A DNA stretch of 64,000 nt. Source: Allobaculum mucilyticum. GTDB taxonomy: Bacteria > Bacillota_I > Bacilli_A > Erysipelotrichales > Erysipelotrichaceae. Position 1 is the stretch's first letter; each line of letters starts with the position of its first letter. A model generated the notes under the pieces. That model saw only the letters and a program-made list of their open reading frames with translations. It had not been told where the DNA came from and made no database searches. The position numbers and the translations under genes are program-made. The stretch lies in assembly GCF_022701195.1 (NCBI RefSeq), contig NZ_CP078089.1:496001-560000 (forward strand), read 5' to 3'. Positions 37,846 to 45,255 of the stretch are shown in pieces.

Positions 37846-38657
37846 CTATAGAATCCTGTGCTGATTGGAATCCGGCTTACACTGTATATACCGCTTATAA
37901 TATCTGTCCGGCTTGATCTGCGATGTATGTTTACAGATCTCCCGGATGACGTACTCCTCTTCTAGAATCTCGTAATTGAATAATTTCCGTAAGAGTTCGA
38001 AGGCATATTTCCGATTGAGTACAGTCTCCCGCTTGGGTGACTTTTCTGGAACTGGGCGATGCGCTTCACAGAAGGCTAATCCTGCACTGCACAAATTGCA
38101 GAGTGTCAGGCGAACCCATACTTCCTGATTTAACGCATCCATTTTCTGCGCACGAACGGCCTGCAGACCCGTTGCGTATTTCAGCTCTTGAAAACCCATC
38201 TCGATAGATTATGCGAATTTTCGCATAATCTATCGAATCCCTTTTTCGATTCGCCATAGGTAGACATGTCATTTCCGTCGGGGCTGTCTGGTATTTCAGA
38301 ACCATCGACACTCAATAGTCGCCATCTATAGAATGTTTTATCATCTTTATGATAGAACAAATCATTCATTTTGTGGAAAACGTTAGAGTAAAGTGAGTGT
38401 TTGATTTTCTGTCTTGCCTGAGAAATGGCTGATAAAGATAAGTCAGCCAGAGAATCAGGAAGAGTGGGGAGAGATCTGTTGATTGAGCGGTCCTCTGTCT
38501 GGTAGGCAACCGCTGCCAGGTCGAGAACAGAAAGCTTGCGCGAGCGTGAGAAGTCAGAGTCCGGATTGACAAGATTGGCAGAATCGGAAGCTGCTTCCTT
38601 GATGAGGTGCTTGAGGGCAGCCGACTGCAGGTTACAAAACGTGTTAAGTGAAGGCAT
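37846..38657 (-). pseudogene. IS4-family transposase, middle deleted
   Basis: The N-terminal part starts MPSLNTFCNLQSAALKHL and reaches LLSVDGSEIPDSPDGNDMST (first Asp). A junction near 38236 then leads through a perfect inverted repeat into the C-terminal part GFQELKYATGLQAVRAQKMD (38199 on). About 200 codons with the second Asp and the YREK motif start are lost. Organisation is the same as elements A, B and C. Confidence 0.8.
38201..38236. repeat. perfect 17-bp inverted repeat at deletion junction
   Basis: TCGATAGATTATGCGAA, two T residues, then TTCGCATAATCTATCGA. The arms are perfect, and the repeat sits exactly at the joint between the two transposase pieces of element E. Confidence 0.75.
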
Positions 38658-38870
38658 AAGTTTTTTCCTTTCCGTCACTTAATGGCCGCGAAGCAGCCAC
38701 ACATTTTGAGTTATAAAGCAGCCTAGTTTTTCGCAAAAACCGAATTGCGCAAACAAACAGCCGATACTTCTATTGCGAAAAAAGGCAAAAAGAAAAGAGG
38801 CCTCTCGTCCGATTAAGGAGTAAAGGTCTCAATCAACTAAACTTAATGACATTGTGTCCTGCTGTATGGA

Positions 38871-40469
38871 TCAGCGAAGCGCTGCGGAAAGTGCCGGTAC
38901 GATCTGCTTTTTGCGCGAGACATAGCCTTTGTCTTCAAAATCGCTGATCGTATCACGGAGCCGTCTGGCTTCAGGACCGGCGATCAGGAATTTTGAACCG
39001 CTGCCTTCAACGTTTGTAAAAGCCATGACCCACAGACCGATTTTTTTGTTTTTCGCCTGTTCATCCATGAATTCGACAAACGATTCGCGAATGTCTTCGA
39101 CATCGCTGTAATCAAAGACGAAGACCTGGGAAATTGCGGACTTCACGCCGGAAAGATCAAACTCCTTGCAGTCCTGGAACAGGATATCTGCATACTCCTT
39201 GCCTTCAATCGTTGCGGTATGGCGGAAGAGATCTTCAGCCATTTCGGATGCGTTGAGGTGATACTGCTCTTCAATATGTCGGGCGACAAAACGGTCCGTC
39301 ATTGTGCAGGTCGGGGATTTGAAGTTCATGGTGTCGGAGATCATCGCATAGAGGATCAGCTTTGCAATCTTTTCATCCATGCGGATGTCATACTCCTGAT
39401 ACATCATGGCAATGATGGTATTCGACGAGCCGACGATCATATTGCGGAAGACGATCGGCTTGCTCGTTTCAATGTCGCCGATCCTGTGATGGTCGACAAT
39501 TTCGAGAATCTCGCCCTGCTCGCGGTCGTCGATCGACTGCTTGCTTTCATTGTGGTCGACCAGAATGAATTTCTTCGGTTCTGCCTTGAGCAGATGGTAG
39601 CGGGCGACTGCACCGATGATGTTGTCGCCGACCACAACCGGATAGGACGAATGACGTGTCTGAAGCATTTTCTTTTCCACATCTTCGACAAATTCAGTCG
39701 GGTGGAACATGATGGTTTCATTTTTGGGCGTCATGATGAACTCGACAGGAATGGCCCGGTAAATCATCTGTACGATTTTCATCAGGTTGTACGGCGTGCT
39801 GATCAGCGTAACGCCCATCGACTTGGCCATATCAAAGATATAGTCATTGGGAATAAATCCCTCGGCGATGACAATGACCGCTGCGCCTTTTGCCATCGAC
39901 TTGATCATGTCGTCTTCGTGATCGCTCAGAACCATGATGGCGCCCTCAAGGTCGCGTTCCATCATCTTCTTATCCGCAATCCGCACGTCGCCGCTTTTCT
40001 TGCGGGTTCCTTTATACAGGATGCTTCCGTGCAGAACATCCTGAATGTTTTCTTCTGAAGTATCCTTCAGCAGTTCTCTTGTGATATTGAGATCCTGCAT
40101 CTGGACTTTGGAAATATCGGCCAGGGTGACCATGCCGGCATAATGCGCATCGTCATCCAGGACGTAAATCGTTTTCGTATTGTTCTCAAGCATCAGATCC
40201 CAGCCGTAGCGCAGGGTGTCATGATGATTGATCAGAACCGCATCATCAATCTCGATTTCCTCAAGCGAGTTTTTTGCGGTTTCAAGCCGGATCGGTACAG
40301 GGACGCCGACTTTTTCAAGAATGTAGCGGGTTTCCGGATTGATATGTCCGATCCGGGCGGGAACAACGTCTTCTCCAAGTTTCTGTTTCAGACTGGCAAG
40401 CGTGATTGCACCGCAGATGGAGTCTGTATCCGGCCTCTTATGGCCGATGACATAAACAGGCTGTTTCAT
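38871..40469 (-). CDS. ppaC: manganese-dependent (family II) inorganic pyrophosphatase with CBS and DRTGG domains
   Basis: The 532-residue enzyme hydrolyses pyrophosphate to phosphate in the cytoplasm. The DHH domain is split around a regulatory insert: the N-terminal GHKRPDTDSICGA metal site is near residue 9, and VDHNE and the DHH motif in VDHHRIGD are near 310-335. The insert holds two CBS motifs (about 75-130 and 245-300) with a DRTGG-like domain between them. The DHHA2 C-terminal domain ends SRKKQIVPALSAALR. Such CBS-pyrophosphatases are controlled by adenine nucleotides. AAGGGG precedes the ATG, and an extended -10 (TGCTATACT) lies about 50 bp upstream. The island begins 16 bp after its stop. 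Confidence 0.95.
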   Translation of the reverse strand: MKQPVYVIGHKRPDTDSICGAITLASLKQKLGEDVVPARIGHINPETRYILEKVGVPVPIRLETAKNSLEEIEIDDAVLINHHDTLRYGWDLMLENNTKTIYVLDDDAHYAGMVTLADISKVQMQDLNITRELLKDTSEENIQDVLHGSILYKGTRKKSGDVRIADKKMMERDLEGAIMVLSDHEDDMIKSMAKGAAVIVIAEGFIPNDYIFDMAKSMGVTLISTPYNLMKIVQMIYRAIPVEFIMTPKNETIMFHPTEFVEDVEKKMLQTRHSSYPVVVGDNIIGAVARYHLLKAEPKKFILVDHNESKQSIDDREQGEILEIVDHHRIGDIETSKPIVFRNMIVGSSNTIIAMMYQEYDIRMDEKIAKLILYAMISDTMNFKSPTCTMTDRFVARHIEEQYHLNASEMAEDLFRHTATIEGKEYADILFQDCKEFDLSGVKSAISQVFVFDYSDVEDIRESFVEFMDEQAKNKKIGLWVMAFTNVEGSGSKFLIAGPEARRLRDTISDFEDKGYVSRKKQIVPALSAALR

Positions 40470-40834
40470 TGATTTTCCCCTTGTCTCTGTTTGATTTGTT
40501 TCTCCTGCTCTGAGTATAGCACGCAGATAATAAGAACTGATTTACTTTTCGAGCGGGACGTCCGGTTCCTTTTTTGCCAGCCCAGGCAGCAGCCGGACGG
40601 AAAGTGCCTGTACAGGATACTCTTTTCATCCCTCTCGTGCCCGATTCTGCCTCTGTCTTTCCCTATTTCTAAAGAAAAGCTGGCACAGACCCTGAAAACG
40701 AAAGCGTTTTGCTTACGGCATAAAACAGACAGACAAAACAGGGTTCTATGCAGGAGCAGAAACAGAAGAGCAGCGGGATTCCAAAAGAACAGACAGATAA
40801 AAAGCAGACCAGCGAAGCTAGTCTGCAGAAAGGC
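40470..40834. other. intergenic region between tRNA terminator and pyrophosphatase
   Basis: About 365 bp without a supported gene; the overlapping short reading frames lack start sites and conserved features. The pyrophosphatase promoter is here, with TGCTATACT on the minus strand near 40515 as a candidate extended -10. A GCAGAC/GTCTGC inverted repeat lies near 40804-40825. Confidence 0.45.
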
Positions 40835-40860
40835 AAAAAAAAGACCGCCGATTGGCGGTT
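40835..40860 (-). terminator. terminator after tRNA-Thr
   Basis: AACCGCC and GGCGGT form a short GC stem followed on the minus strand by TCTTTTTTTT. It begins 10 bp after the CCA of the tRNA. Confidence 0.85.
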
Positions 40861-40870
40861 GATTTTTAAA

Positions 40871-40944
40871 TGGTGCCGGCACGCGGAATTGAACCACGAG
40901 CTCATCCTTACCATGGACGTGTATTACCATTATACTATGCCGGC
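40871..40944 (-). tRNA. tRNA-Thr (anticodon GGT)
   Basis: The minus strand folds into a full cloverleaf. The acceptor stem GCCGGCA pairs with TGCCGGC, the D stem GTAT with ATAC, and the anticodon stem CGTCC with GGATG around loop ATGGTAA (anticodon GGT). The T arm is CGTGG-TTCAATT-CCGCG. The discriminator A and CCA are encoded. It reads ACC and ACT codons. Confidence 0.95.
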
Positions 40945-41115
40945 TCGTGACTGCCTCATTAATATACGAGATCCCACGACGTATTGCAACAGGAAATGGA
41001 ATTTTTTTGAAATTTATTTTTAGACGCGCAAATACGATTTCTTTCTACTTCTATTTGAAACTTCTTCCCTGCTTTATGGACCAGCAGCCCTTCAAATTAA
41101 AGCAGATTTGCCTGC

Positions 41116-41766
41116 TCAGTTCTGCTTTTCCGAACAGGATCTGGAAAATTTTTCTCTGTTCATCCAGATTTCGACCAGTTCACAGGGCAGACCAACGACA
41201 TTCGTAAAGGAGCCATCGATCGCATCCACAAAATCGACATCCTGAATTCCATAGCTTCCTGCCTTATCCAGACAGGTCCCCAGGTCAACATAGGCCTGAA
41301 TCTCTTCATCGCTCAGTTTTCGGAAGTGAACCATTGTCGTGCATACCGTATAGTACTGCCGCTTCTTCTCATCGATCTGTTCAGTCCAGCGCAGACCGTC
41401 TTCTTCCTGCACAGCTTTTCCAGGCTGATCCGCGCCTTCTGGAATAATGAGCGCTGTTCCTGTTTTAACGGCATGCCATCTGCCGGATAGCTGGCGCAGT
41501 GTCGCAAACGCTTCTTCTTTTGAAGCTGGTTTCTGCAGAATCTGCTCTCCGTCCACAACGATCGTATCTGCACTCAGTACGGCACTCTCTGGATGATCCA
41601 CAAAAACTTCCTTCCCTTTTGCCCGGGCCACACGAAGAAGCGCTTCATCAATATCATCCCCGGTAAAGACTTCATCGCCTTTGGCCGGAATGCAGCTGAA
41701 TGCCGGTACAATCTGTGAAAGCAGTTCGCGCCGTCTTGGCGACTTGCTGGCAAGAATGAGTTCCAT
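41116..41766 (-). CDS. maf: Maf family nucleoside triphosphate pyrophosphatase
   Basis: The 216-residue Maf protein hydrolyses non-canonical or dTTP/UTP-type nucleotides and is linked to septum control in Bacillus. Signature segments are LILASKSPRRRELLSQ at the N-terminus, LSADTIVVDGEQILQKP near residue 65 with the catalytic Asp, and DKAGSYGIQD near 165. GGAGGTGGAGC precedes the ATG. An additional 20-residue insertion near 105-135 is slightly longer than usual. It lies between the tRNA-Thr and the zinc-ribbon protein gene. Confidence 0.93.
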   Translation of the reverse strand: MELILASKSPRRRELLSQIVPAFSCIPAKGDEVFTGDDIDEALLRVARAKGKEVFVDHPESAVLSADTIVVDGEQILQKPASKEEAFATLRQLSGRWHAVKTGTALIIPEGADQPGKAVQEEDGLRWTEQIDEKKRQYYTVCTTMVHFRKLSDEEIQAYVDLGTCLDKAGSYGIQDVDFVDAIDGSFTNVVGLPCELVEIWMNREKFSRSCSEKQN

Positions 41767-41861
41767 GCTCCACCTCCATGATCCGACCCGTATTCCAAGA
41801 CAGGATACAGAATCAGATCTTCCAGAACAGTCTAATCATACGTCTTCTGCGCCGTTCTTCG

Positions 41862-41905
41862 AAAAAATGAGCGCCTGATCTGTCTGTAAAAGACAGTCCA
41901 GGCGC
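41862..41905 (-). terminator. terminator after the zinc-ribbon gene
   Basis: GCGCCTG pairs with CAGGCGC, with an inner TCTGTC/GACAG stem. TCATTTTTTC follows on the minus strand. Confidence 0.65.
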
Positions 41906-41912
41906 AAAAGAT

Positions 41913-42971
41913 TCAATGCAATGGATCGGCACAGCGATCACACAGGAAAATCATCATATGCAGACCGTTTTCCCAGTGCTTCGTCGCTTTGCGCCTGCCG
42001 CACCACATGCAGGTCTGTCTGCAGTGATCACAGACATAGGAATAGCCGGTACTGACTTCATACGCATAAGACGGGCTGCGTCCGCAGTAGTCGCACTCTT
42101 CACTGACAAGGCACGGACCAAATCCGCCGGTAAAAAGCAGCAGAACCAGAAGAAGGCAGCCGCCAACTATAGCCAGCTTCACCCAGGCTGAATGCTTATC
42201 CGAATCTGTAACAACAGATTCTGCAGTAACGACCGCGGGCTGTTCAACAGGACGTCTGGGTTCGTCGATAAAATCATCCATGGAATAGTCGCCCTGATAC
42301 TGATCGGAGAAAAGCGCATCCGAACCGGTGATCTTCTCTGAACGGGTCGACGAAGCGGAAGAACGGTCGGGAATAGGGATCGTTCTCTGACTGGCATGGG
42401 TACGATCTGATGAAGAGAGCGATGACCTGGCTGAATAGCTTCCATTCGAAGATCCACCATAAGAAGACTGTGACCTGGACGCACTGGAAGGCGAAGACCA
42501 GGAGCCATTGTTATTCTGGATACCTGTTGCTGACTGCTGCCCTATCGAAGAACCGAGCAGCTGACTGGATGAATTGGACGGATTGGATGAACTGTATGGG
42601 TTGTACGAAGGTCTGTTTGATGTTCCAGACCTGGACTGATTCTGACCAGAAAAGCATCCGCTCTGACGGGCCGGGTTTTCATACTGACTGCTGGCATCAG
42701 ATCGATAGTCAGCCTGCTGGCCATAATAGCCCTGCTGACCGGGAAGCGGACTGAGAATTTCTGTGGGAGCGCCCTTCTGGTTCTGTCTGTTTATTTCTGA
42801 GGAGCCATTCCATCCCTGTACGGGGACGGTCGGGATATTTCCTGCCTGAGACGAAAAAGAGGGATCAAATCCAGTTTGTGAGGGATCCGGCAGATCTTCC
42901 TGCTGATCGGTTCCGCACCAGGGGCAGTAACGGGTAGAAATCTGTGCTCCACAGTTCTTGCAGTAACTCAT
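41913..42971 (-). CDS. membrane protein with N- and C-terminal zinc ribbons
   Basis: The 352-residue protein starts with a zinc ribbon (YCKNCGAQISTRYCPWCG). A long low-complexity Ser/Gln/Asn/Arg-rich stretch follows (about 25-250), then one membrane helix (VKLAIVGGCLLLVLLLFTGG near 262-285). The C-terminal cysteine-rich domain has three CxxC pairs (CDYCGRS, CDHCRQTCMWCGRR, CDRCAD). The ATG at 42971 is preferred because GGAGG lies 8 bp upstream. No family beyond generic zinc-ribbon proteins is recognised. Having zinc sites on both sides of one helix suggests a bridging or sensing role, but that is inference. It is transcribed alone, between terminators. Confidence 0.75.
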   Translation of the reverse strand: MSYCKNCGAQISTRYCPWCGTDQQEDLPDPSQTGFDPSFSSQAGNIPTVPVQGWNGSSEINRQNQKGAPTEILSPLPGQQGYYGQQADYRSDASSQYENPARQSGCFSGQNQSRSGTSNRPSYNPYSSSNPSNSSSQLLGSSIGQQSATGIQNNNGSWSSPSSASRSQSSYGGSSNGSYSARSSLSSSDRTHASQRTIPIPDRSSASSTRSEKITGSDALFSDQYQGDYSMDDFIDEPRRPVEQPAVVTAESVVTDSDKHSAWVKLAIVGGCLLLVLLLFTGGFGPCLVSEECDYCGRSPSYAYEVSTGYSYVCDHCRQTCMWCGRRKATKHWENGLHMMIFLCDRCADPLH

Positions 42972-43133
42972 CTCAACGACCTCCATCCAGTTCCGCTCTG
43001 TGCCTGCAGCGTATGTCTTTCTGCTTTTTGAAGGCATTATTCAGGCACTTTTTATTCTGGTTTAATTGTATTTTTATATTTCAGTGATTTCAATCTCGTT
43101 TCCATCAGATTTTATTATTGTCGCAAACGAAAC

Positions 43134-43180
43134 AAAACCGCCGCGGCATCTTTCCATAACCGCGGCGGTTTCTGATTTTT
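43134..43180. terminator. bidirectional terminator
   Basis: AAACCGCCGCGG and CCGCGGCGGTTT form a 12-bp GC-rich stem with A and T tracts at the sides. It ends the threonine operon that runs leftward to 43228. Confidence 0.85.
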
Positions 43181-43227
43181 ATTCGATTTATCCTGAATAT
43201 ATGCGGGATATCCGTATTTTCTTCTGC

Positions 43228-43956
43228 TCAGAATTCGCCTTCTGCTTTTTCCTTCTCGCTCAGTCCGCCTGTCAGTGAAAGGCGTCCTGCGGCTTTTTTC
43301 AGCCAGGCAAGAACGATCGGAACAGGGATGATCACCATGAACAGCCGAAGTACGCACTGTCCGATCATGGTGGAGAACATCTCTTCCGGACAGATGACGA
43401 TCATGAAATCCGCTGCCGGATTGAGCAGCCAGTCGGTGTTCCCGGCAAAGAAAACCGTATGGAACCAGGTCCAGAAGCTGGTAAAGTCCGTCAGCGCCCA
43501 TAACCCAAAGAAGGCCAGGACGACAAGCAGAACAGCCAGTGCCTGCAAAAATCCCTGCAGCAGAACTGAAAAGGCATCTCTGCGCCATAACCAGAATATG
43601 AAAAGGAGAGAGATGATGCAGCCGATCCAGCAGACGATCATGCAGGTTCTGGCATTGAGCCAGAGGGTGCGTACATCGACCATATGCTTCTGCTCTTTTG
43701 CATTGAATGTCGGCCGCTCTTCTCCCTTCCAGATAACAGTTCCGTCCAGATTATCGCGCTTTCCTTCTACGTAGTCCGTCATCATGAAGATCGCTTCTTC
43801 AAGATGCTCCATGGATACGCCAGTTGAGGATGGCAGATCGATCTTTTCGTACAGATCTGTGTAGAACGCATGATCAAAAACCACGCTCTGCACGCAGGAA
43901 AGAACCGAGGCAAGCAGAAAGAATACGCCAAACAGAGTTCCGAGAGCGCGCTTCAT
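43228..43956 (-). CDS. TIGR01906/DUF1461 family integral membrane protein
   Basis: The 242-residue protein has four predicted helices (about 5-25, 110-130, 137-157 and 205-225). The long extracytoplasmic loop (30-105) has the family pattern DLPSSTGVSMEHLEEAIFMMTDY and ERPTFNAKEQKHMVDVR. Function in the family is unknown. Its start overlaps the stop of the ACT-domain gene, so it is the last gene of the thrC-thrB-ACT operon. That placement gives no mechanism, but suggests a role connected with amino acid supply or export. Confidence 0.82.
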   Translation of the reverse strand: MKRALGTLFGVFFLLASVLSCVQSVVFDHAFYTDLYEKIDLPSSTGVSMEHLEEAIFMMTDYVEGKRDNLDGTVIWKGEERPTFNAKEQKHMVDVRTLWLNARTCMIVCWIGCIISLLFIFWLWRRDAFSVLLQGFLQALAVLLVVLAFFGLWALTDFTSFWTWFHTVFFAGNTDWLLNPAADFMIVICPEEMFSTMIGQCVLRLFMVIIPVPIVLAWLKKAAGRLSLTGGLSEKEKAEGEF

Positions 43957-44390
43957 TAGCCGACCGAAACCAGATGGGCATCGAGAACCCGGTCGGTTTT
44001 GGCGAGAATATCGACAAGGTCTTCGATATTCTGCGACAGTTCCGTTACGTCAAGCGTCAGCGTGACACTGACGACATGACTGATCGGGATGGTCTGGTTA
44101 ATCGCAATGACATTGCAGTTAAGGCGGGCAATGCGGGTCAGGATGATCGACAGAACGCCCTTTTCATCCTGTACAGCCATCGAAATGATGGCTTTGCGCG
44201 TGTTGTCCTTGGGTTCGAACTGGAACACGCTGTTTTTGTACTTGTAATAAGTGCCCCGGGAAATGCCGACTTCGCGAACGGCATCGGCGATCCGGCGCAC
44301 CTGTCCAGTCTGCATCAGATTCTGTGCCTCTATGACTTTTAAAGCCGCTTCAGGCAGCAGCGATGCGCTGACCAGATAGAACTTATCCAT
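43956..44390 (-). CDS. ACT domain-containing regulatory protein (UPF0735/PheB-like)
   Basis: The 144-residue protein has an N-terminal helical region with a helix-turn-helix-like segment (RRIADAVREVGISRGTYYKYKNSVF, residues about 27-51). A C-terminal ACT domain follows (KAIISMAVQDEKGVLSIILTRIARLNCNVIAI, 68-144) that typically binds an amino acid. The ATG at 44390 is preceded by GGAGG and overlaps the thrB stop by 8 bp. The domain pair and operon position point to sensing of threonine or a related amino acid. That ligand is inferred, not seen. Confidence 0.87.
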   Translation of the reverse strand: MDKFYLVSASLLPEAALKVIEAQNLMQTGQVRRIADAVREVGISRGTYYKYKNSVFQFEPKDNTRKAIISMAVQDEKGVLSIILTRIARLNCNVIAINQTIPISHVVSVTLTLDVTELSQNIEDLVDILAKTDRVLDAHLVSVG

Positions 44391-45255
44391 AGAACGCCTC
44401 CGCACCCAGTCGTGAAACCCGGCTCAGGCGGACTTCGAGATCCGGATGCTTTTCTTCAATTTCTTTTTTCAGCTCTTCAAGCCGCGCTTCATCCTGGCTT
44501 AAAAAGGCCATGGTCGAACCGGAACCGGAAATCCAGAACGGAAGCTGATGCGTTTTTGAAAGTTCCTGCATCGCCGGATAGTCGCGGATCAGTTTTGCGC
44601 GGGACGGTTCATGCAGAATATCCTTGCAGGATGTATACAGCTGTGCTTCATCCTGATGGACCCAGGCATATTCAAAAAGCATCGCCCGGCCGACCTGCAT
44701 TGCGGCATCAGGCAGCGAAACGGTCTCCGGGAGTGCTTTTCTTGCTTCCGGTGTCGATACTTCATATCCAGGAATAACAACCAGGGCTTTCCAGTCTCTG
44801 GCTTCAAGCTGAACACGGTGAATCCGACCGTCTTCCATTACGCACACATTCAGTCCGCCAAACAGAGCCGGCGCTACATTGTCCGGGTGGCCTTCAATTT
44901 CCACGGCCAGTTCGAGCAGCTGATCTGTATCCAGACCAAGTGCCGCAAACAGGTTGGCGCCGACCAGACCGGCGATGACGCACTGGCTTGAAGAACCGAG
45001 TCCGCGCGCAAACGGAATATCGGAATCAATATCAATATGAACGGGCGGAGTCGCAATTCCGCTCTTTTTGCATGCAAAATCGAACGCATGATAGACCAGA
45101 TTGTCCGGCGTGCAGAATTCATCCGGACATCCGGTGATTTTTAAGGTCTCCGATTTGTCAAATGTAATCGTCGAGCGCCAGTCGAAAGCCAGGCCAAGGG
45201 TGTCAAAGCCGATCGAGCAGTTGGCACTTGTCGCCGGCACGCGAACGGTGATCAT
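44383..45255 (-). CDS. thrB: homoserine kinase
   Basis: The 290-residue GHMP kinase phosphorylates homoserine, the step before threonine synthase. The ATP-binding motif is DIPFARGLGSSSQCVIAGLVGAN near residues 84-107; the N-terminal VRVPATSANCSIGFDTLGLAF and C-terminal FWISGSGSTMAFL are also family signatures. It overlaps the thrC stop by 4 bp and the ACT gene by 8 bp, so the operon is tightly coupled. Length is typical. Confidence 0.96.
   Translation of the reverse strand: MITVRVPATSANCSIGFDTLGLAFDWRSTITFDKSETLKITGCPDEFCTPDNLVYHAFDFACKKSGIATPPVHIDIDSDIPFARGLGSSSQCVIAGLVGANLFAALGLDTDQLLELAVEIEGHPDNVAPALFGGLNVCVMEDGRIHRVQLEARDWKALVVIPGYEVSTPEARKALPETVSLPDAAMQVGRAMLFEYAWVHQDEAQLYTSCKDILHEPSRAKLIRDYPAMQELSKTHQLPFWISGSGSTMAFLSQDEARLEELKKEIEEKHPDLEVRLSRVSRLGAEAFYG

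Larger units (their letters stand above)
15123..38854. mobile_element. 23.7-kb IS-built genomic island with matching flanks
   Basis: The left edge is the terminal repeat CAATGTCATTAAGTTAA of an IS4-like element; the right edge is the same repeat inverted, from a different IS4-like element. Outside the edges lie AGTCCTGCT (15114-15122) and TGTCCTGCT (38855-38863), identical in 8 of 9 bases. That is the size of the target duplication seen for a solo IS in this island. The interior holds at least eight IS copies or fragments plus exporter relics and secreted protease genes. Whether it moved as one composite or grew by successive insertions at one original IS is unresolved. Confidence 0.6.
37846..38854 (-). 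mobile_element. IS4-like element E, internally deleted remnant
   Basis: The right terminal repeat (AACTTAATGACATTG-type, ending 38854) and the N- and C-terminal parts of a transposase remain. The left end and about half of the coding region are missing. It forms the right edge of the island, 16 bp from the pyrophosphatase stop. Confidence 0.8.

Noticed and set aside
15123-38854. CRISPR array or defence island
   Set aside because: The repeated 17-mers are IS terminal repeats at irregular, kilobase-scale spacing with both orientations; no regular spacer pattern and no cas or defence genes were seen.
15123-38854. Prophage or integrative conjugative element
   Set aside because: No integrase, phage structural, relaxase or type IV secretion genes are visible, and the edges are IS ends rather than tRNA attachment sites.
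39219-40058. Plus-strand frame opposite the pyrophosphatase
   Set aside because: Shadow of a gene with clear DHH, CBS and DHHA2 motifs.
40466-40930. Hydrophobic reading frames between the pyrophosphatase and tRNA-Thr
   Set aside because: They overlap the tRNA and its terminator and lack start signals.
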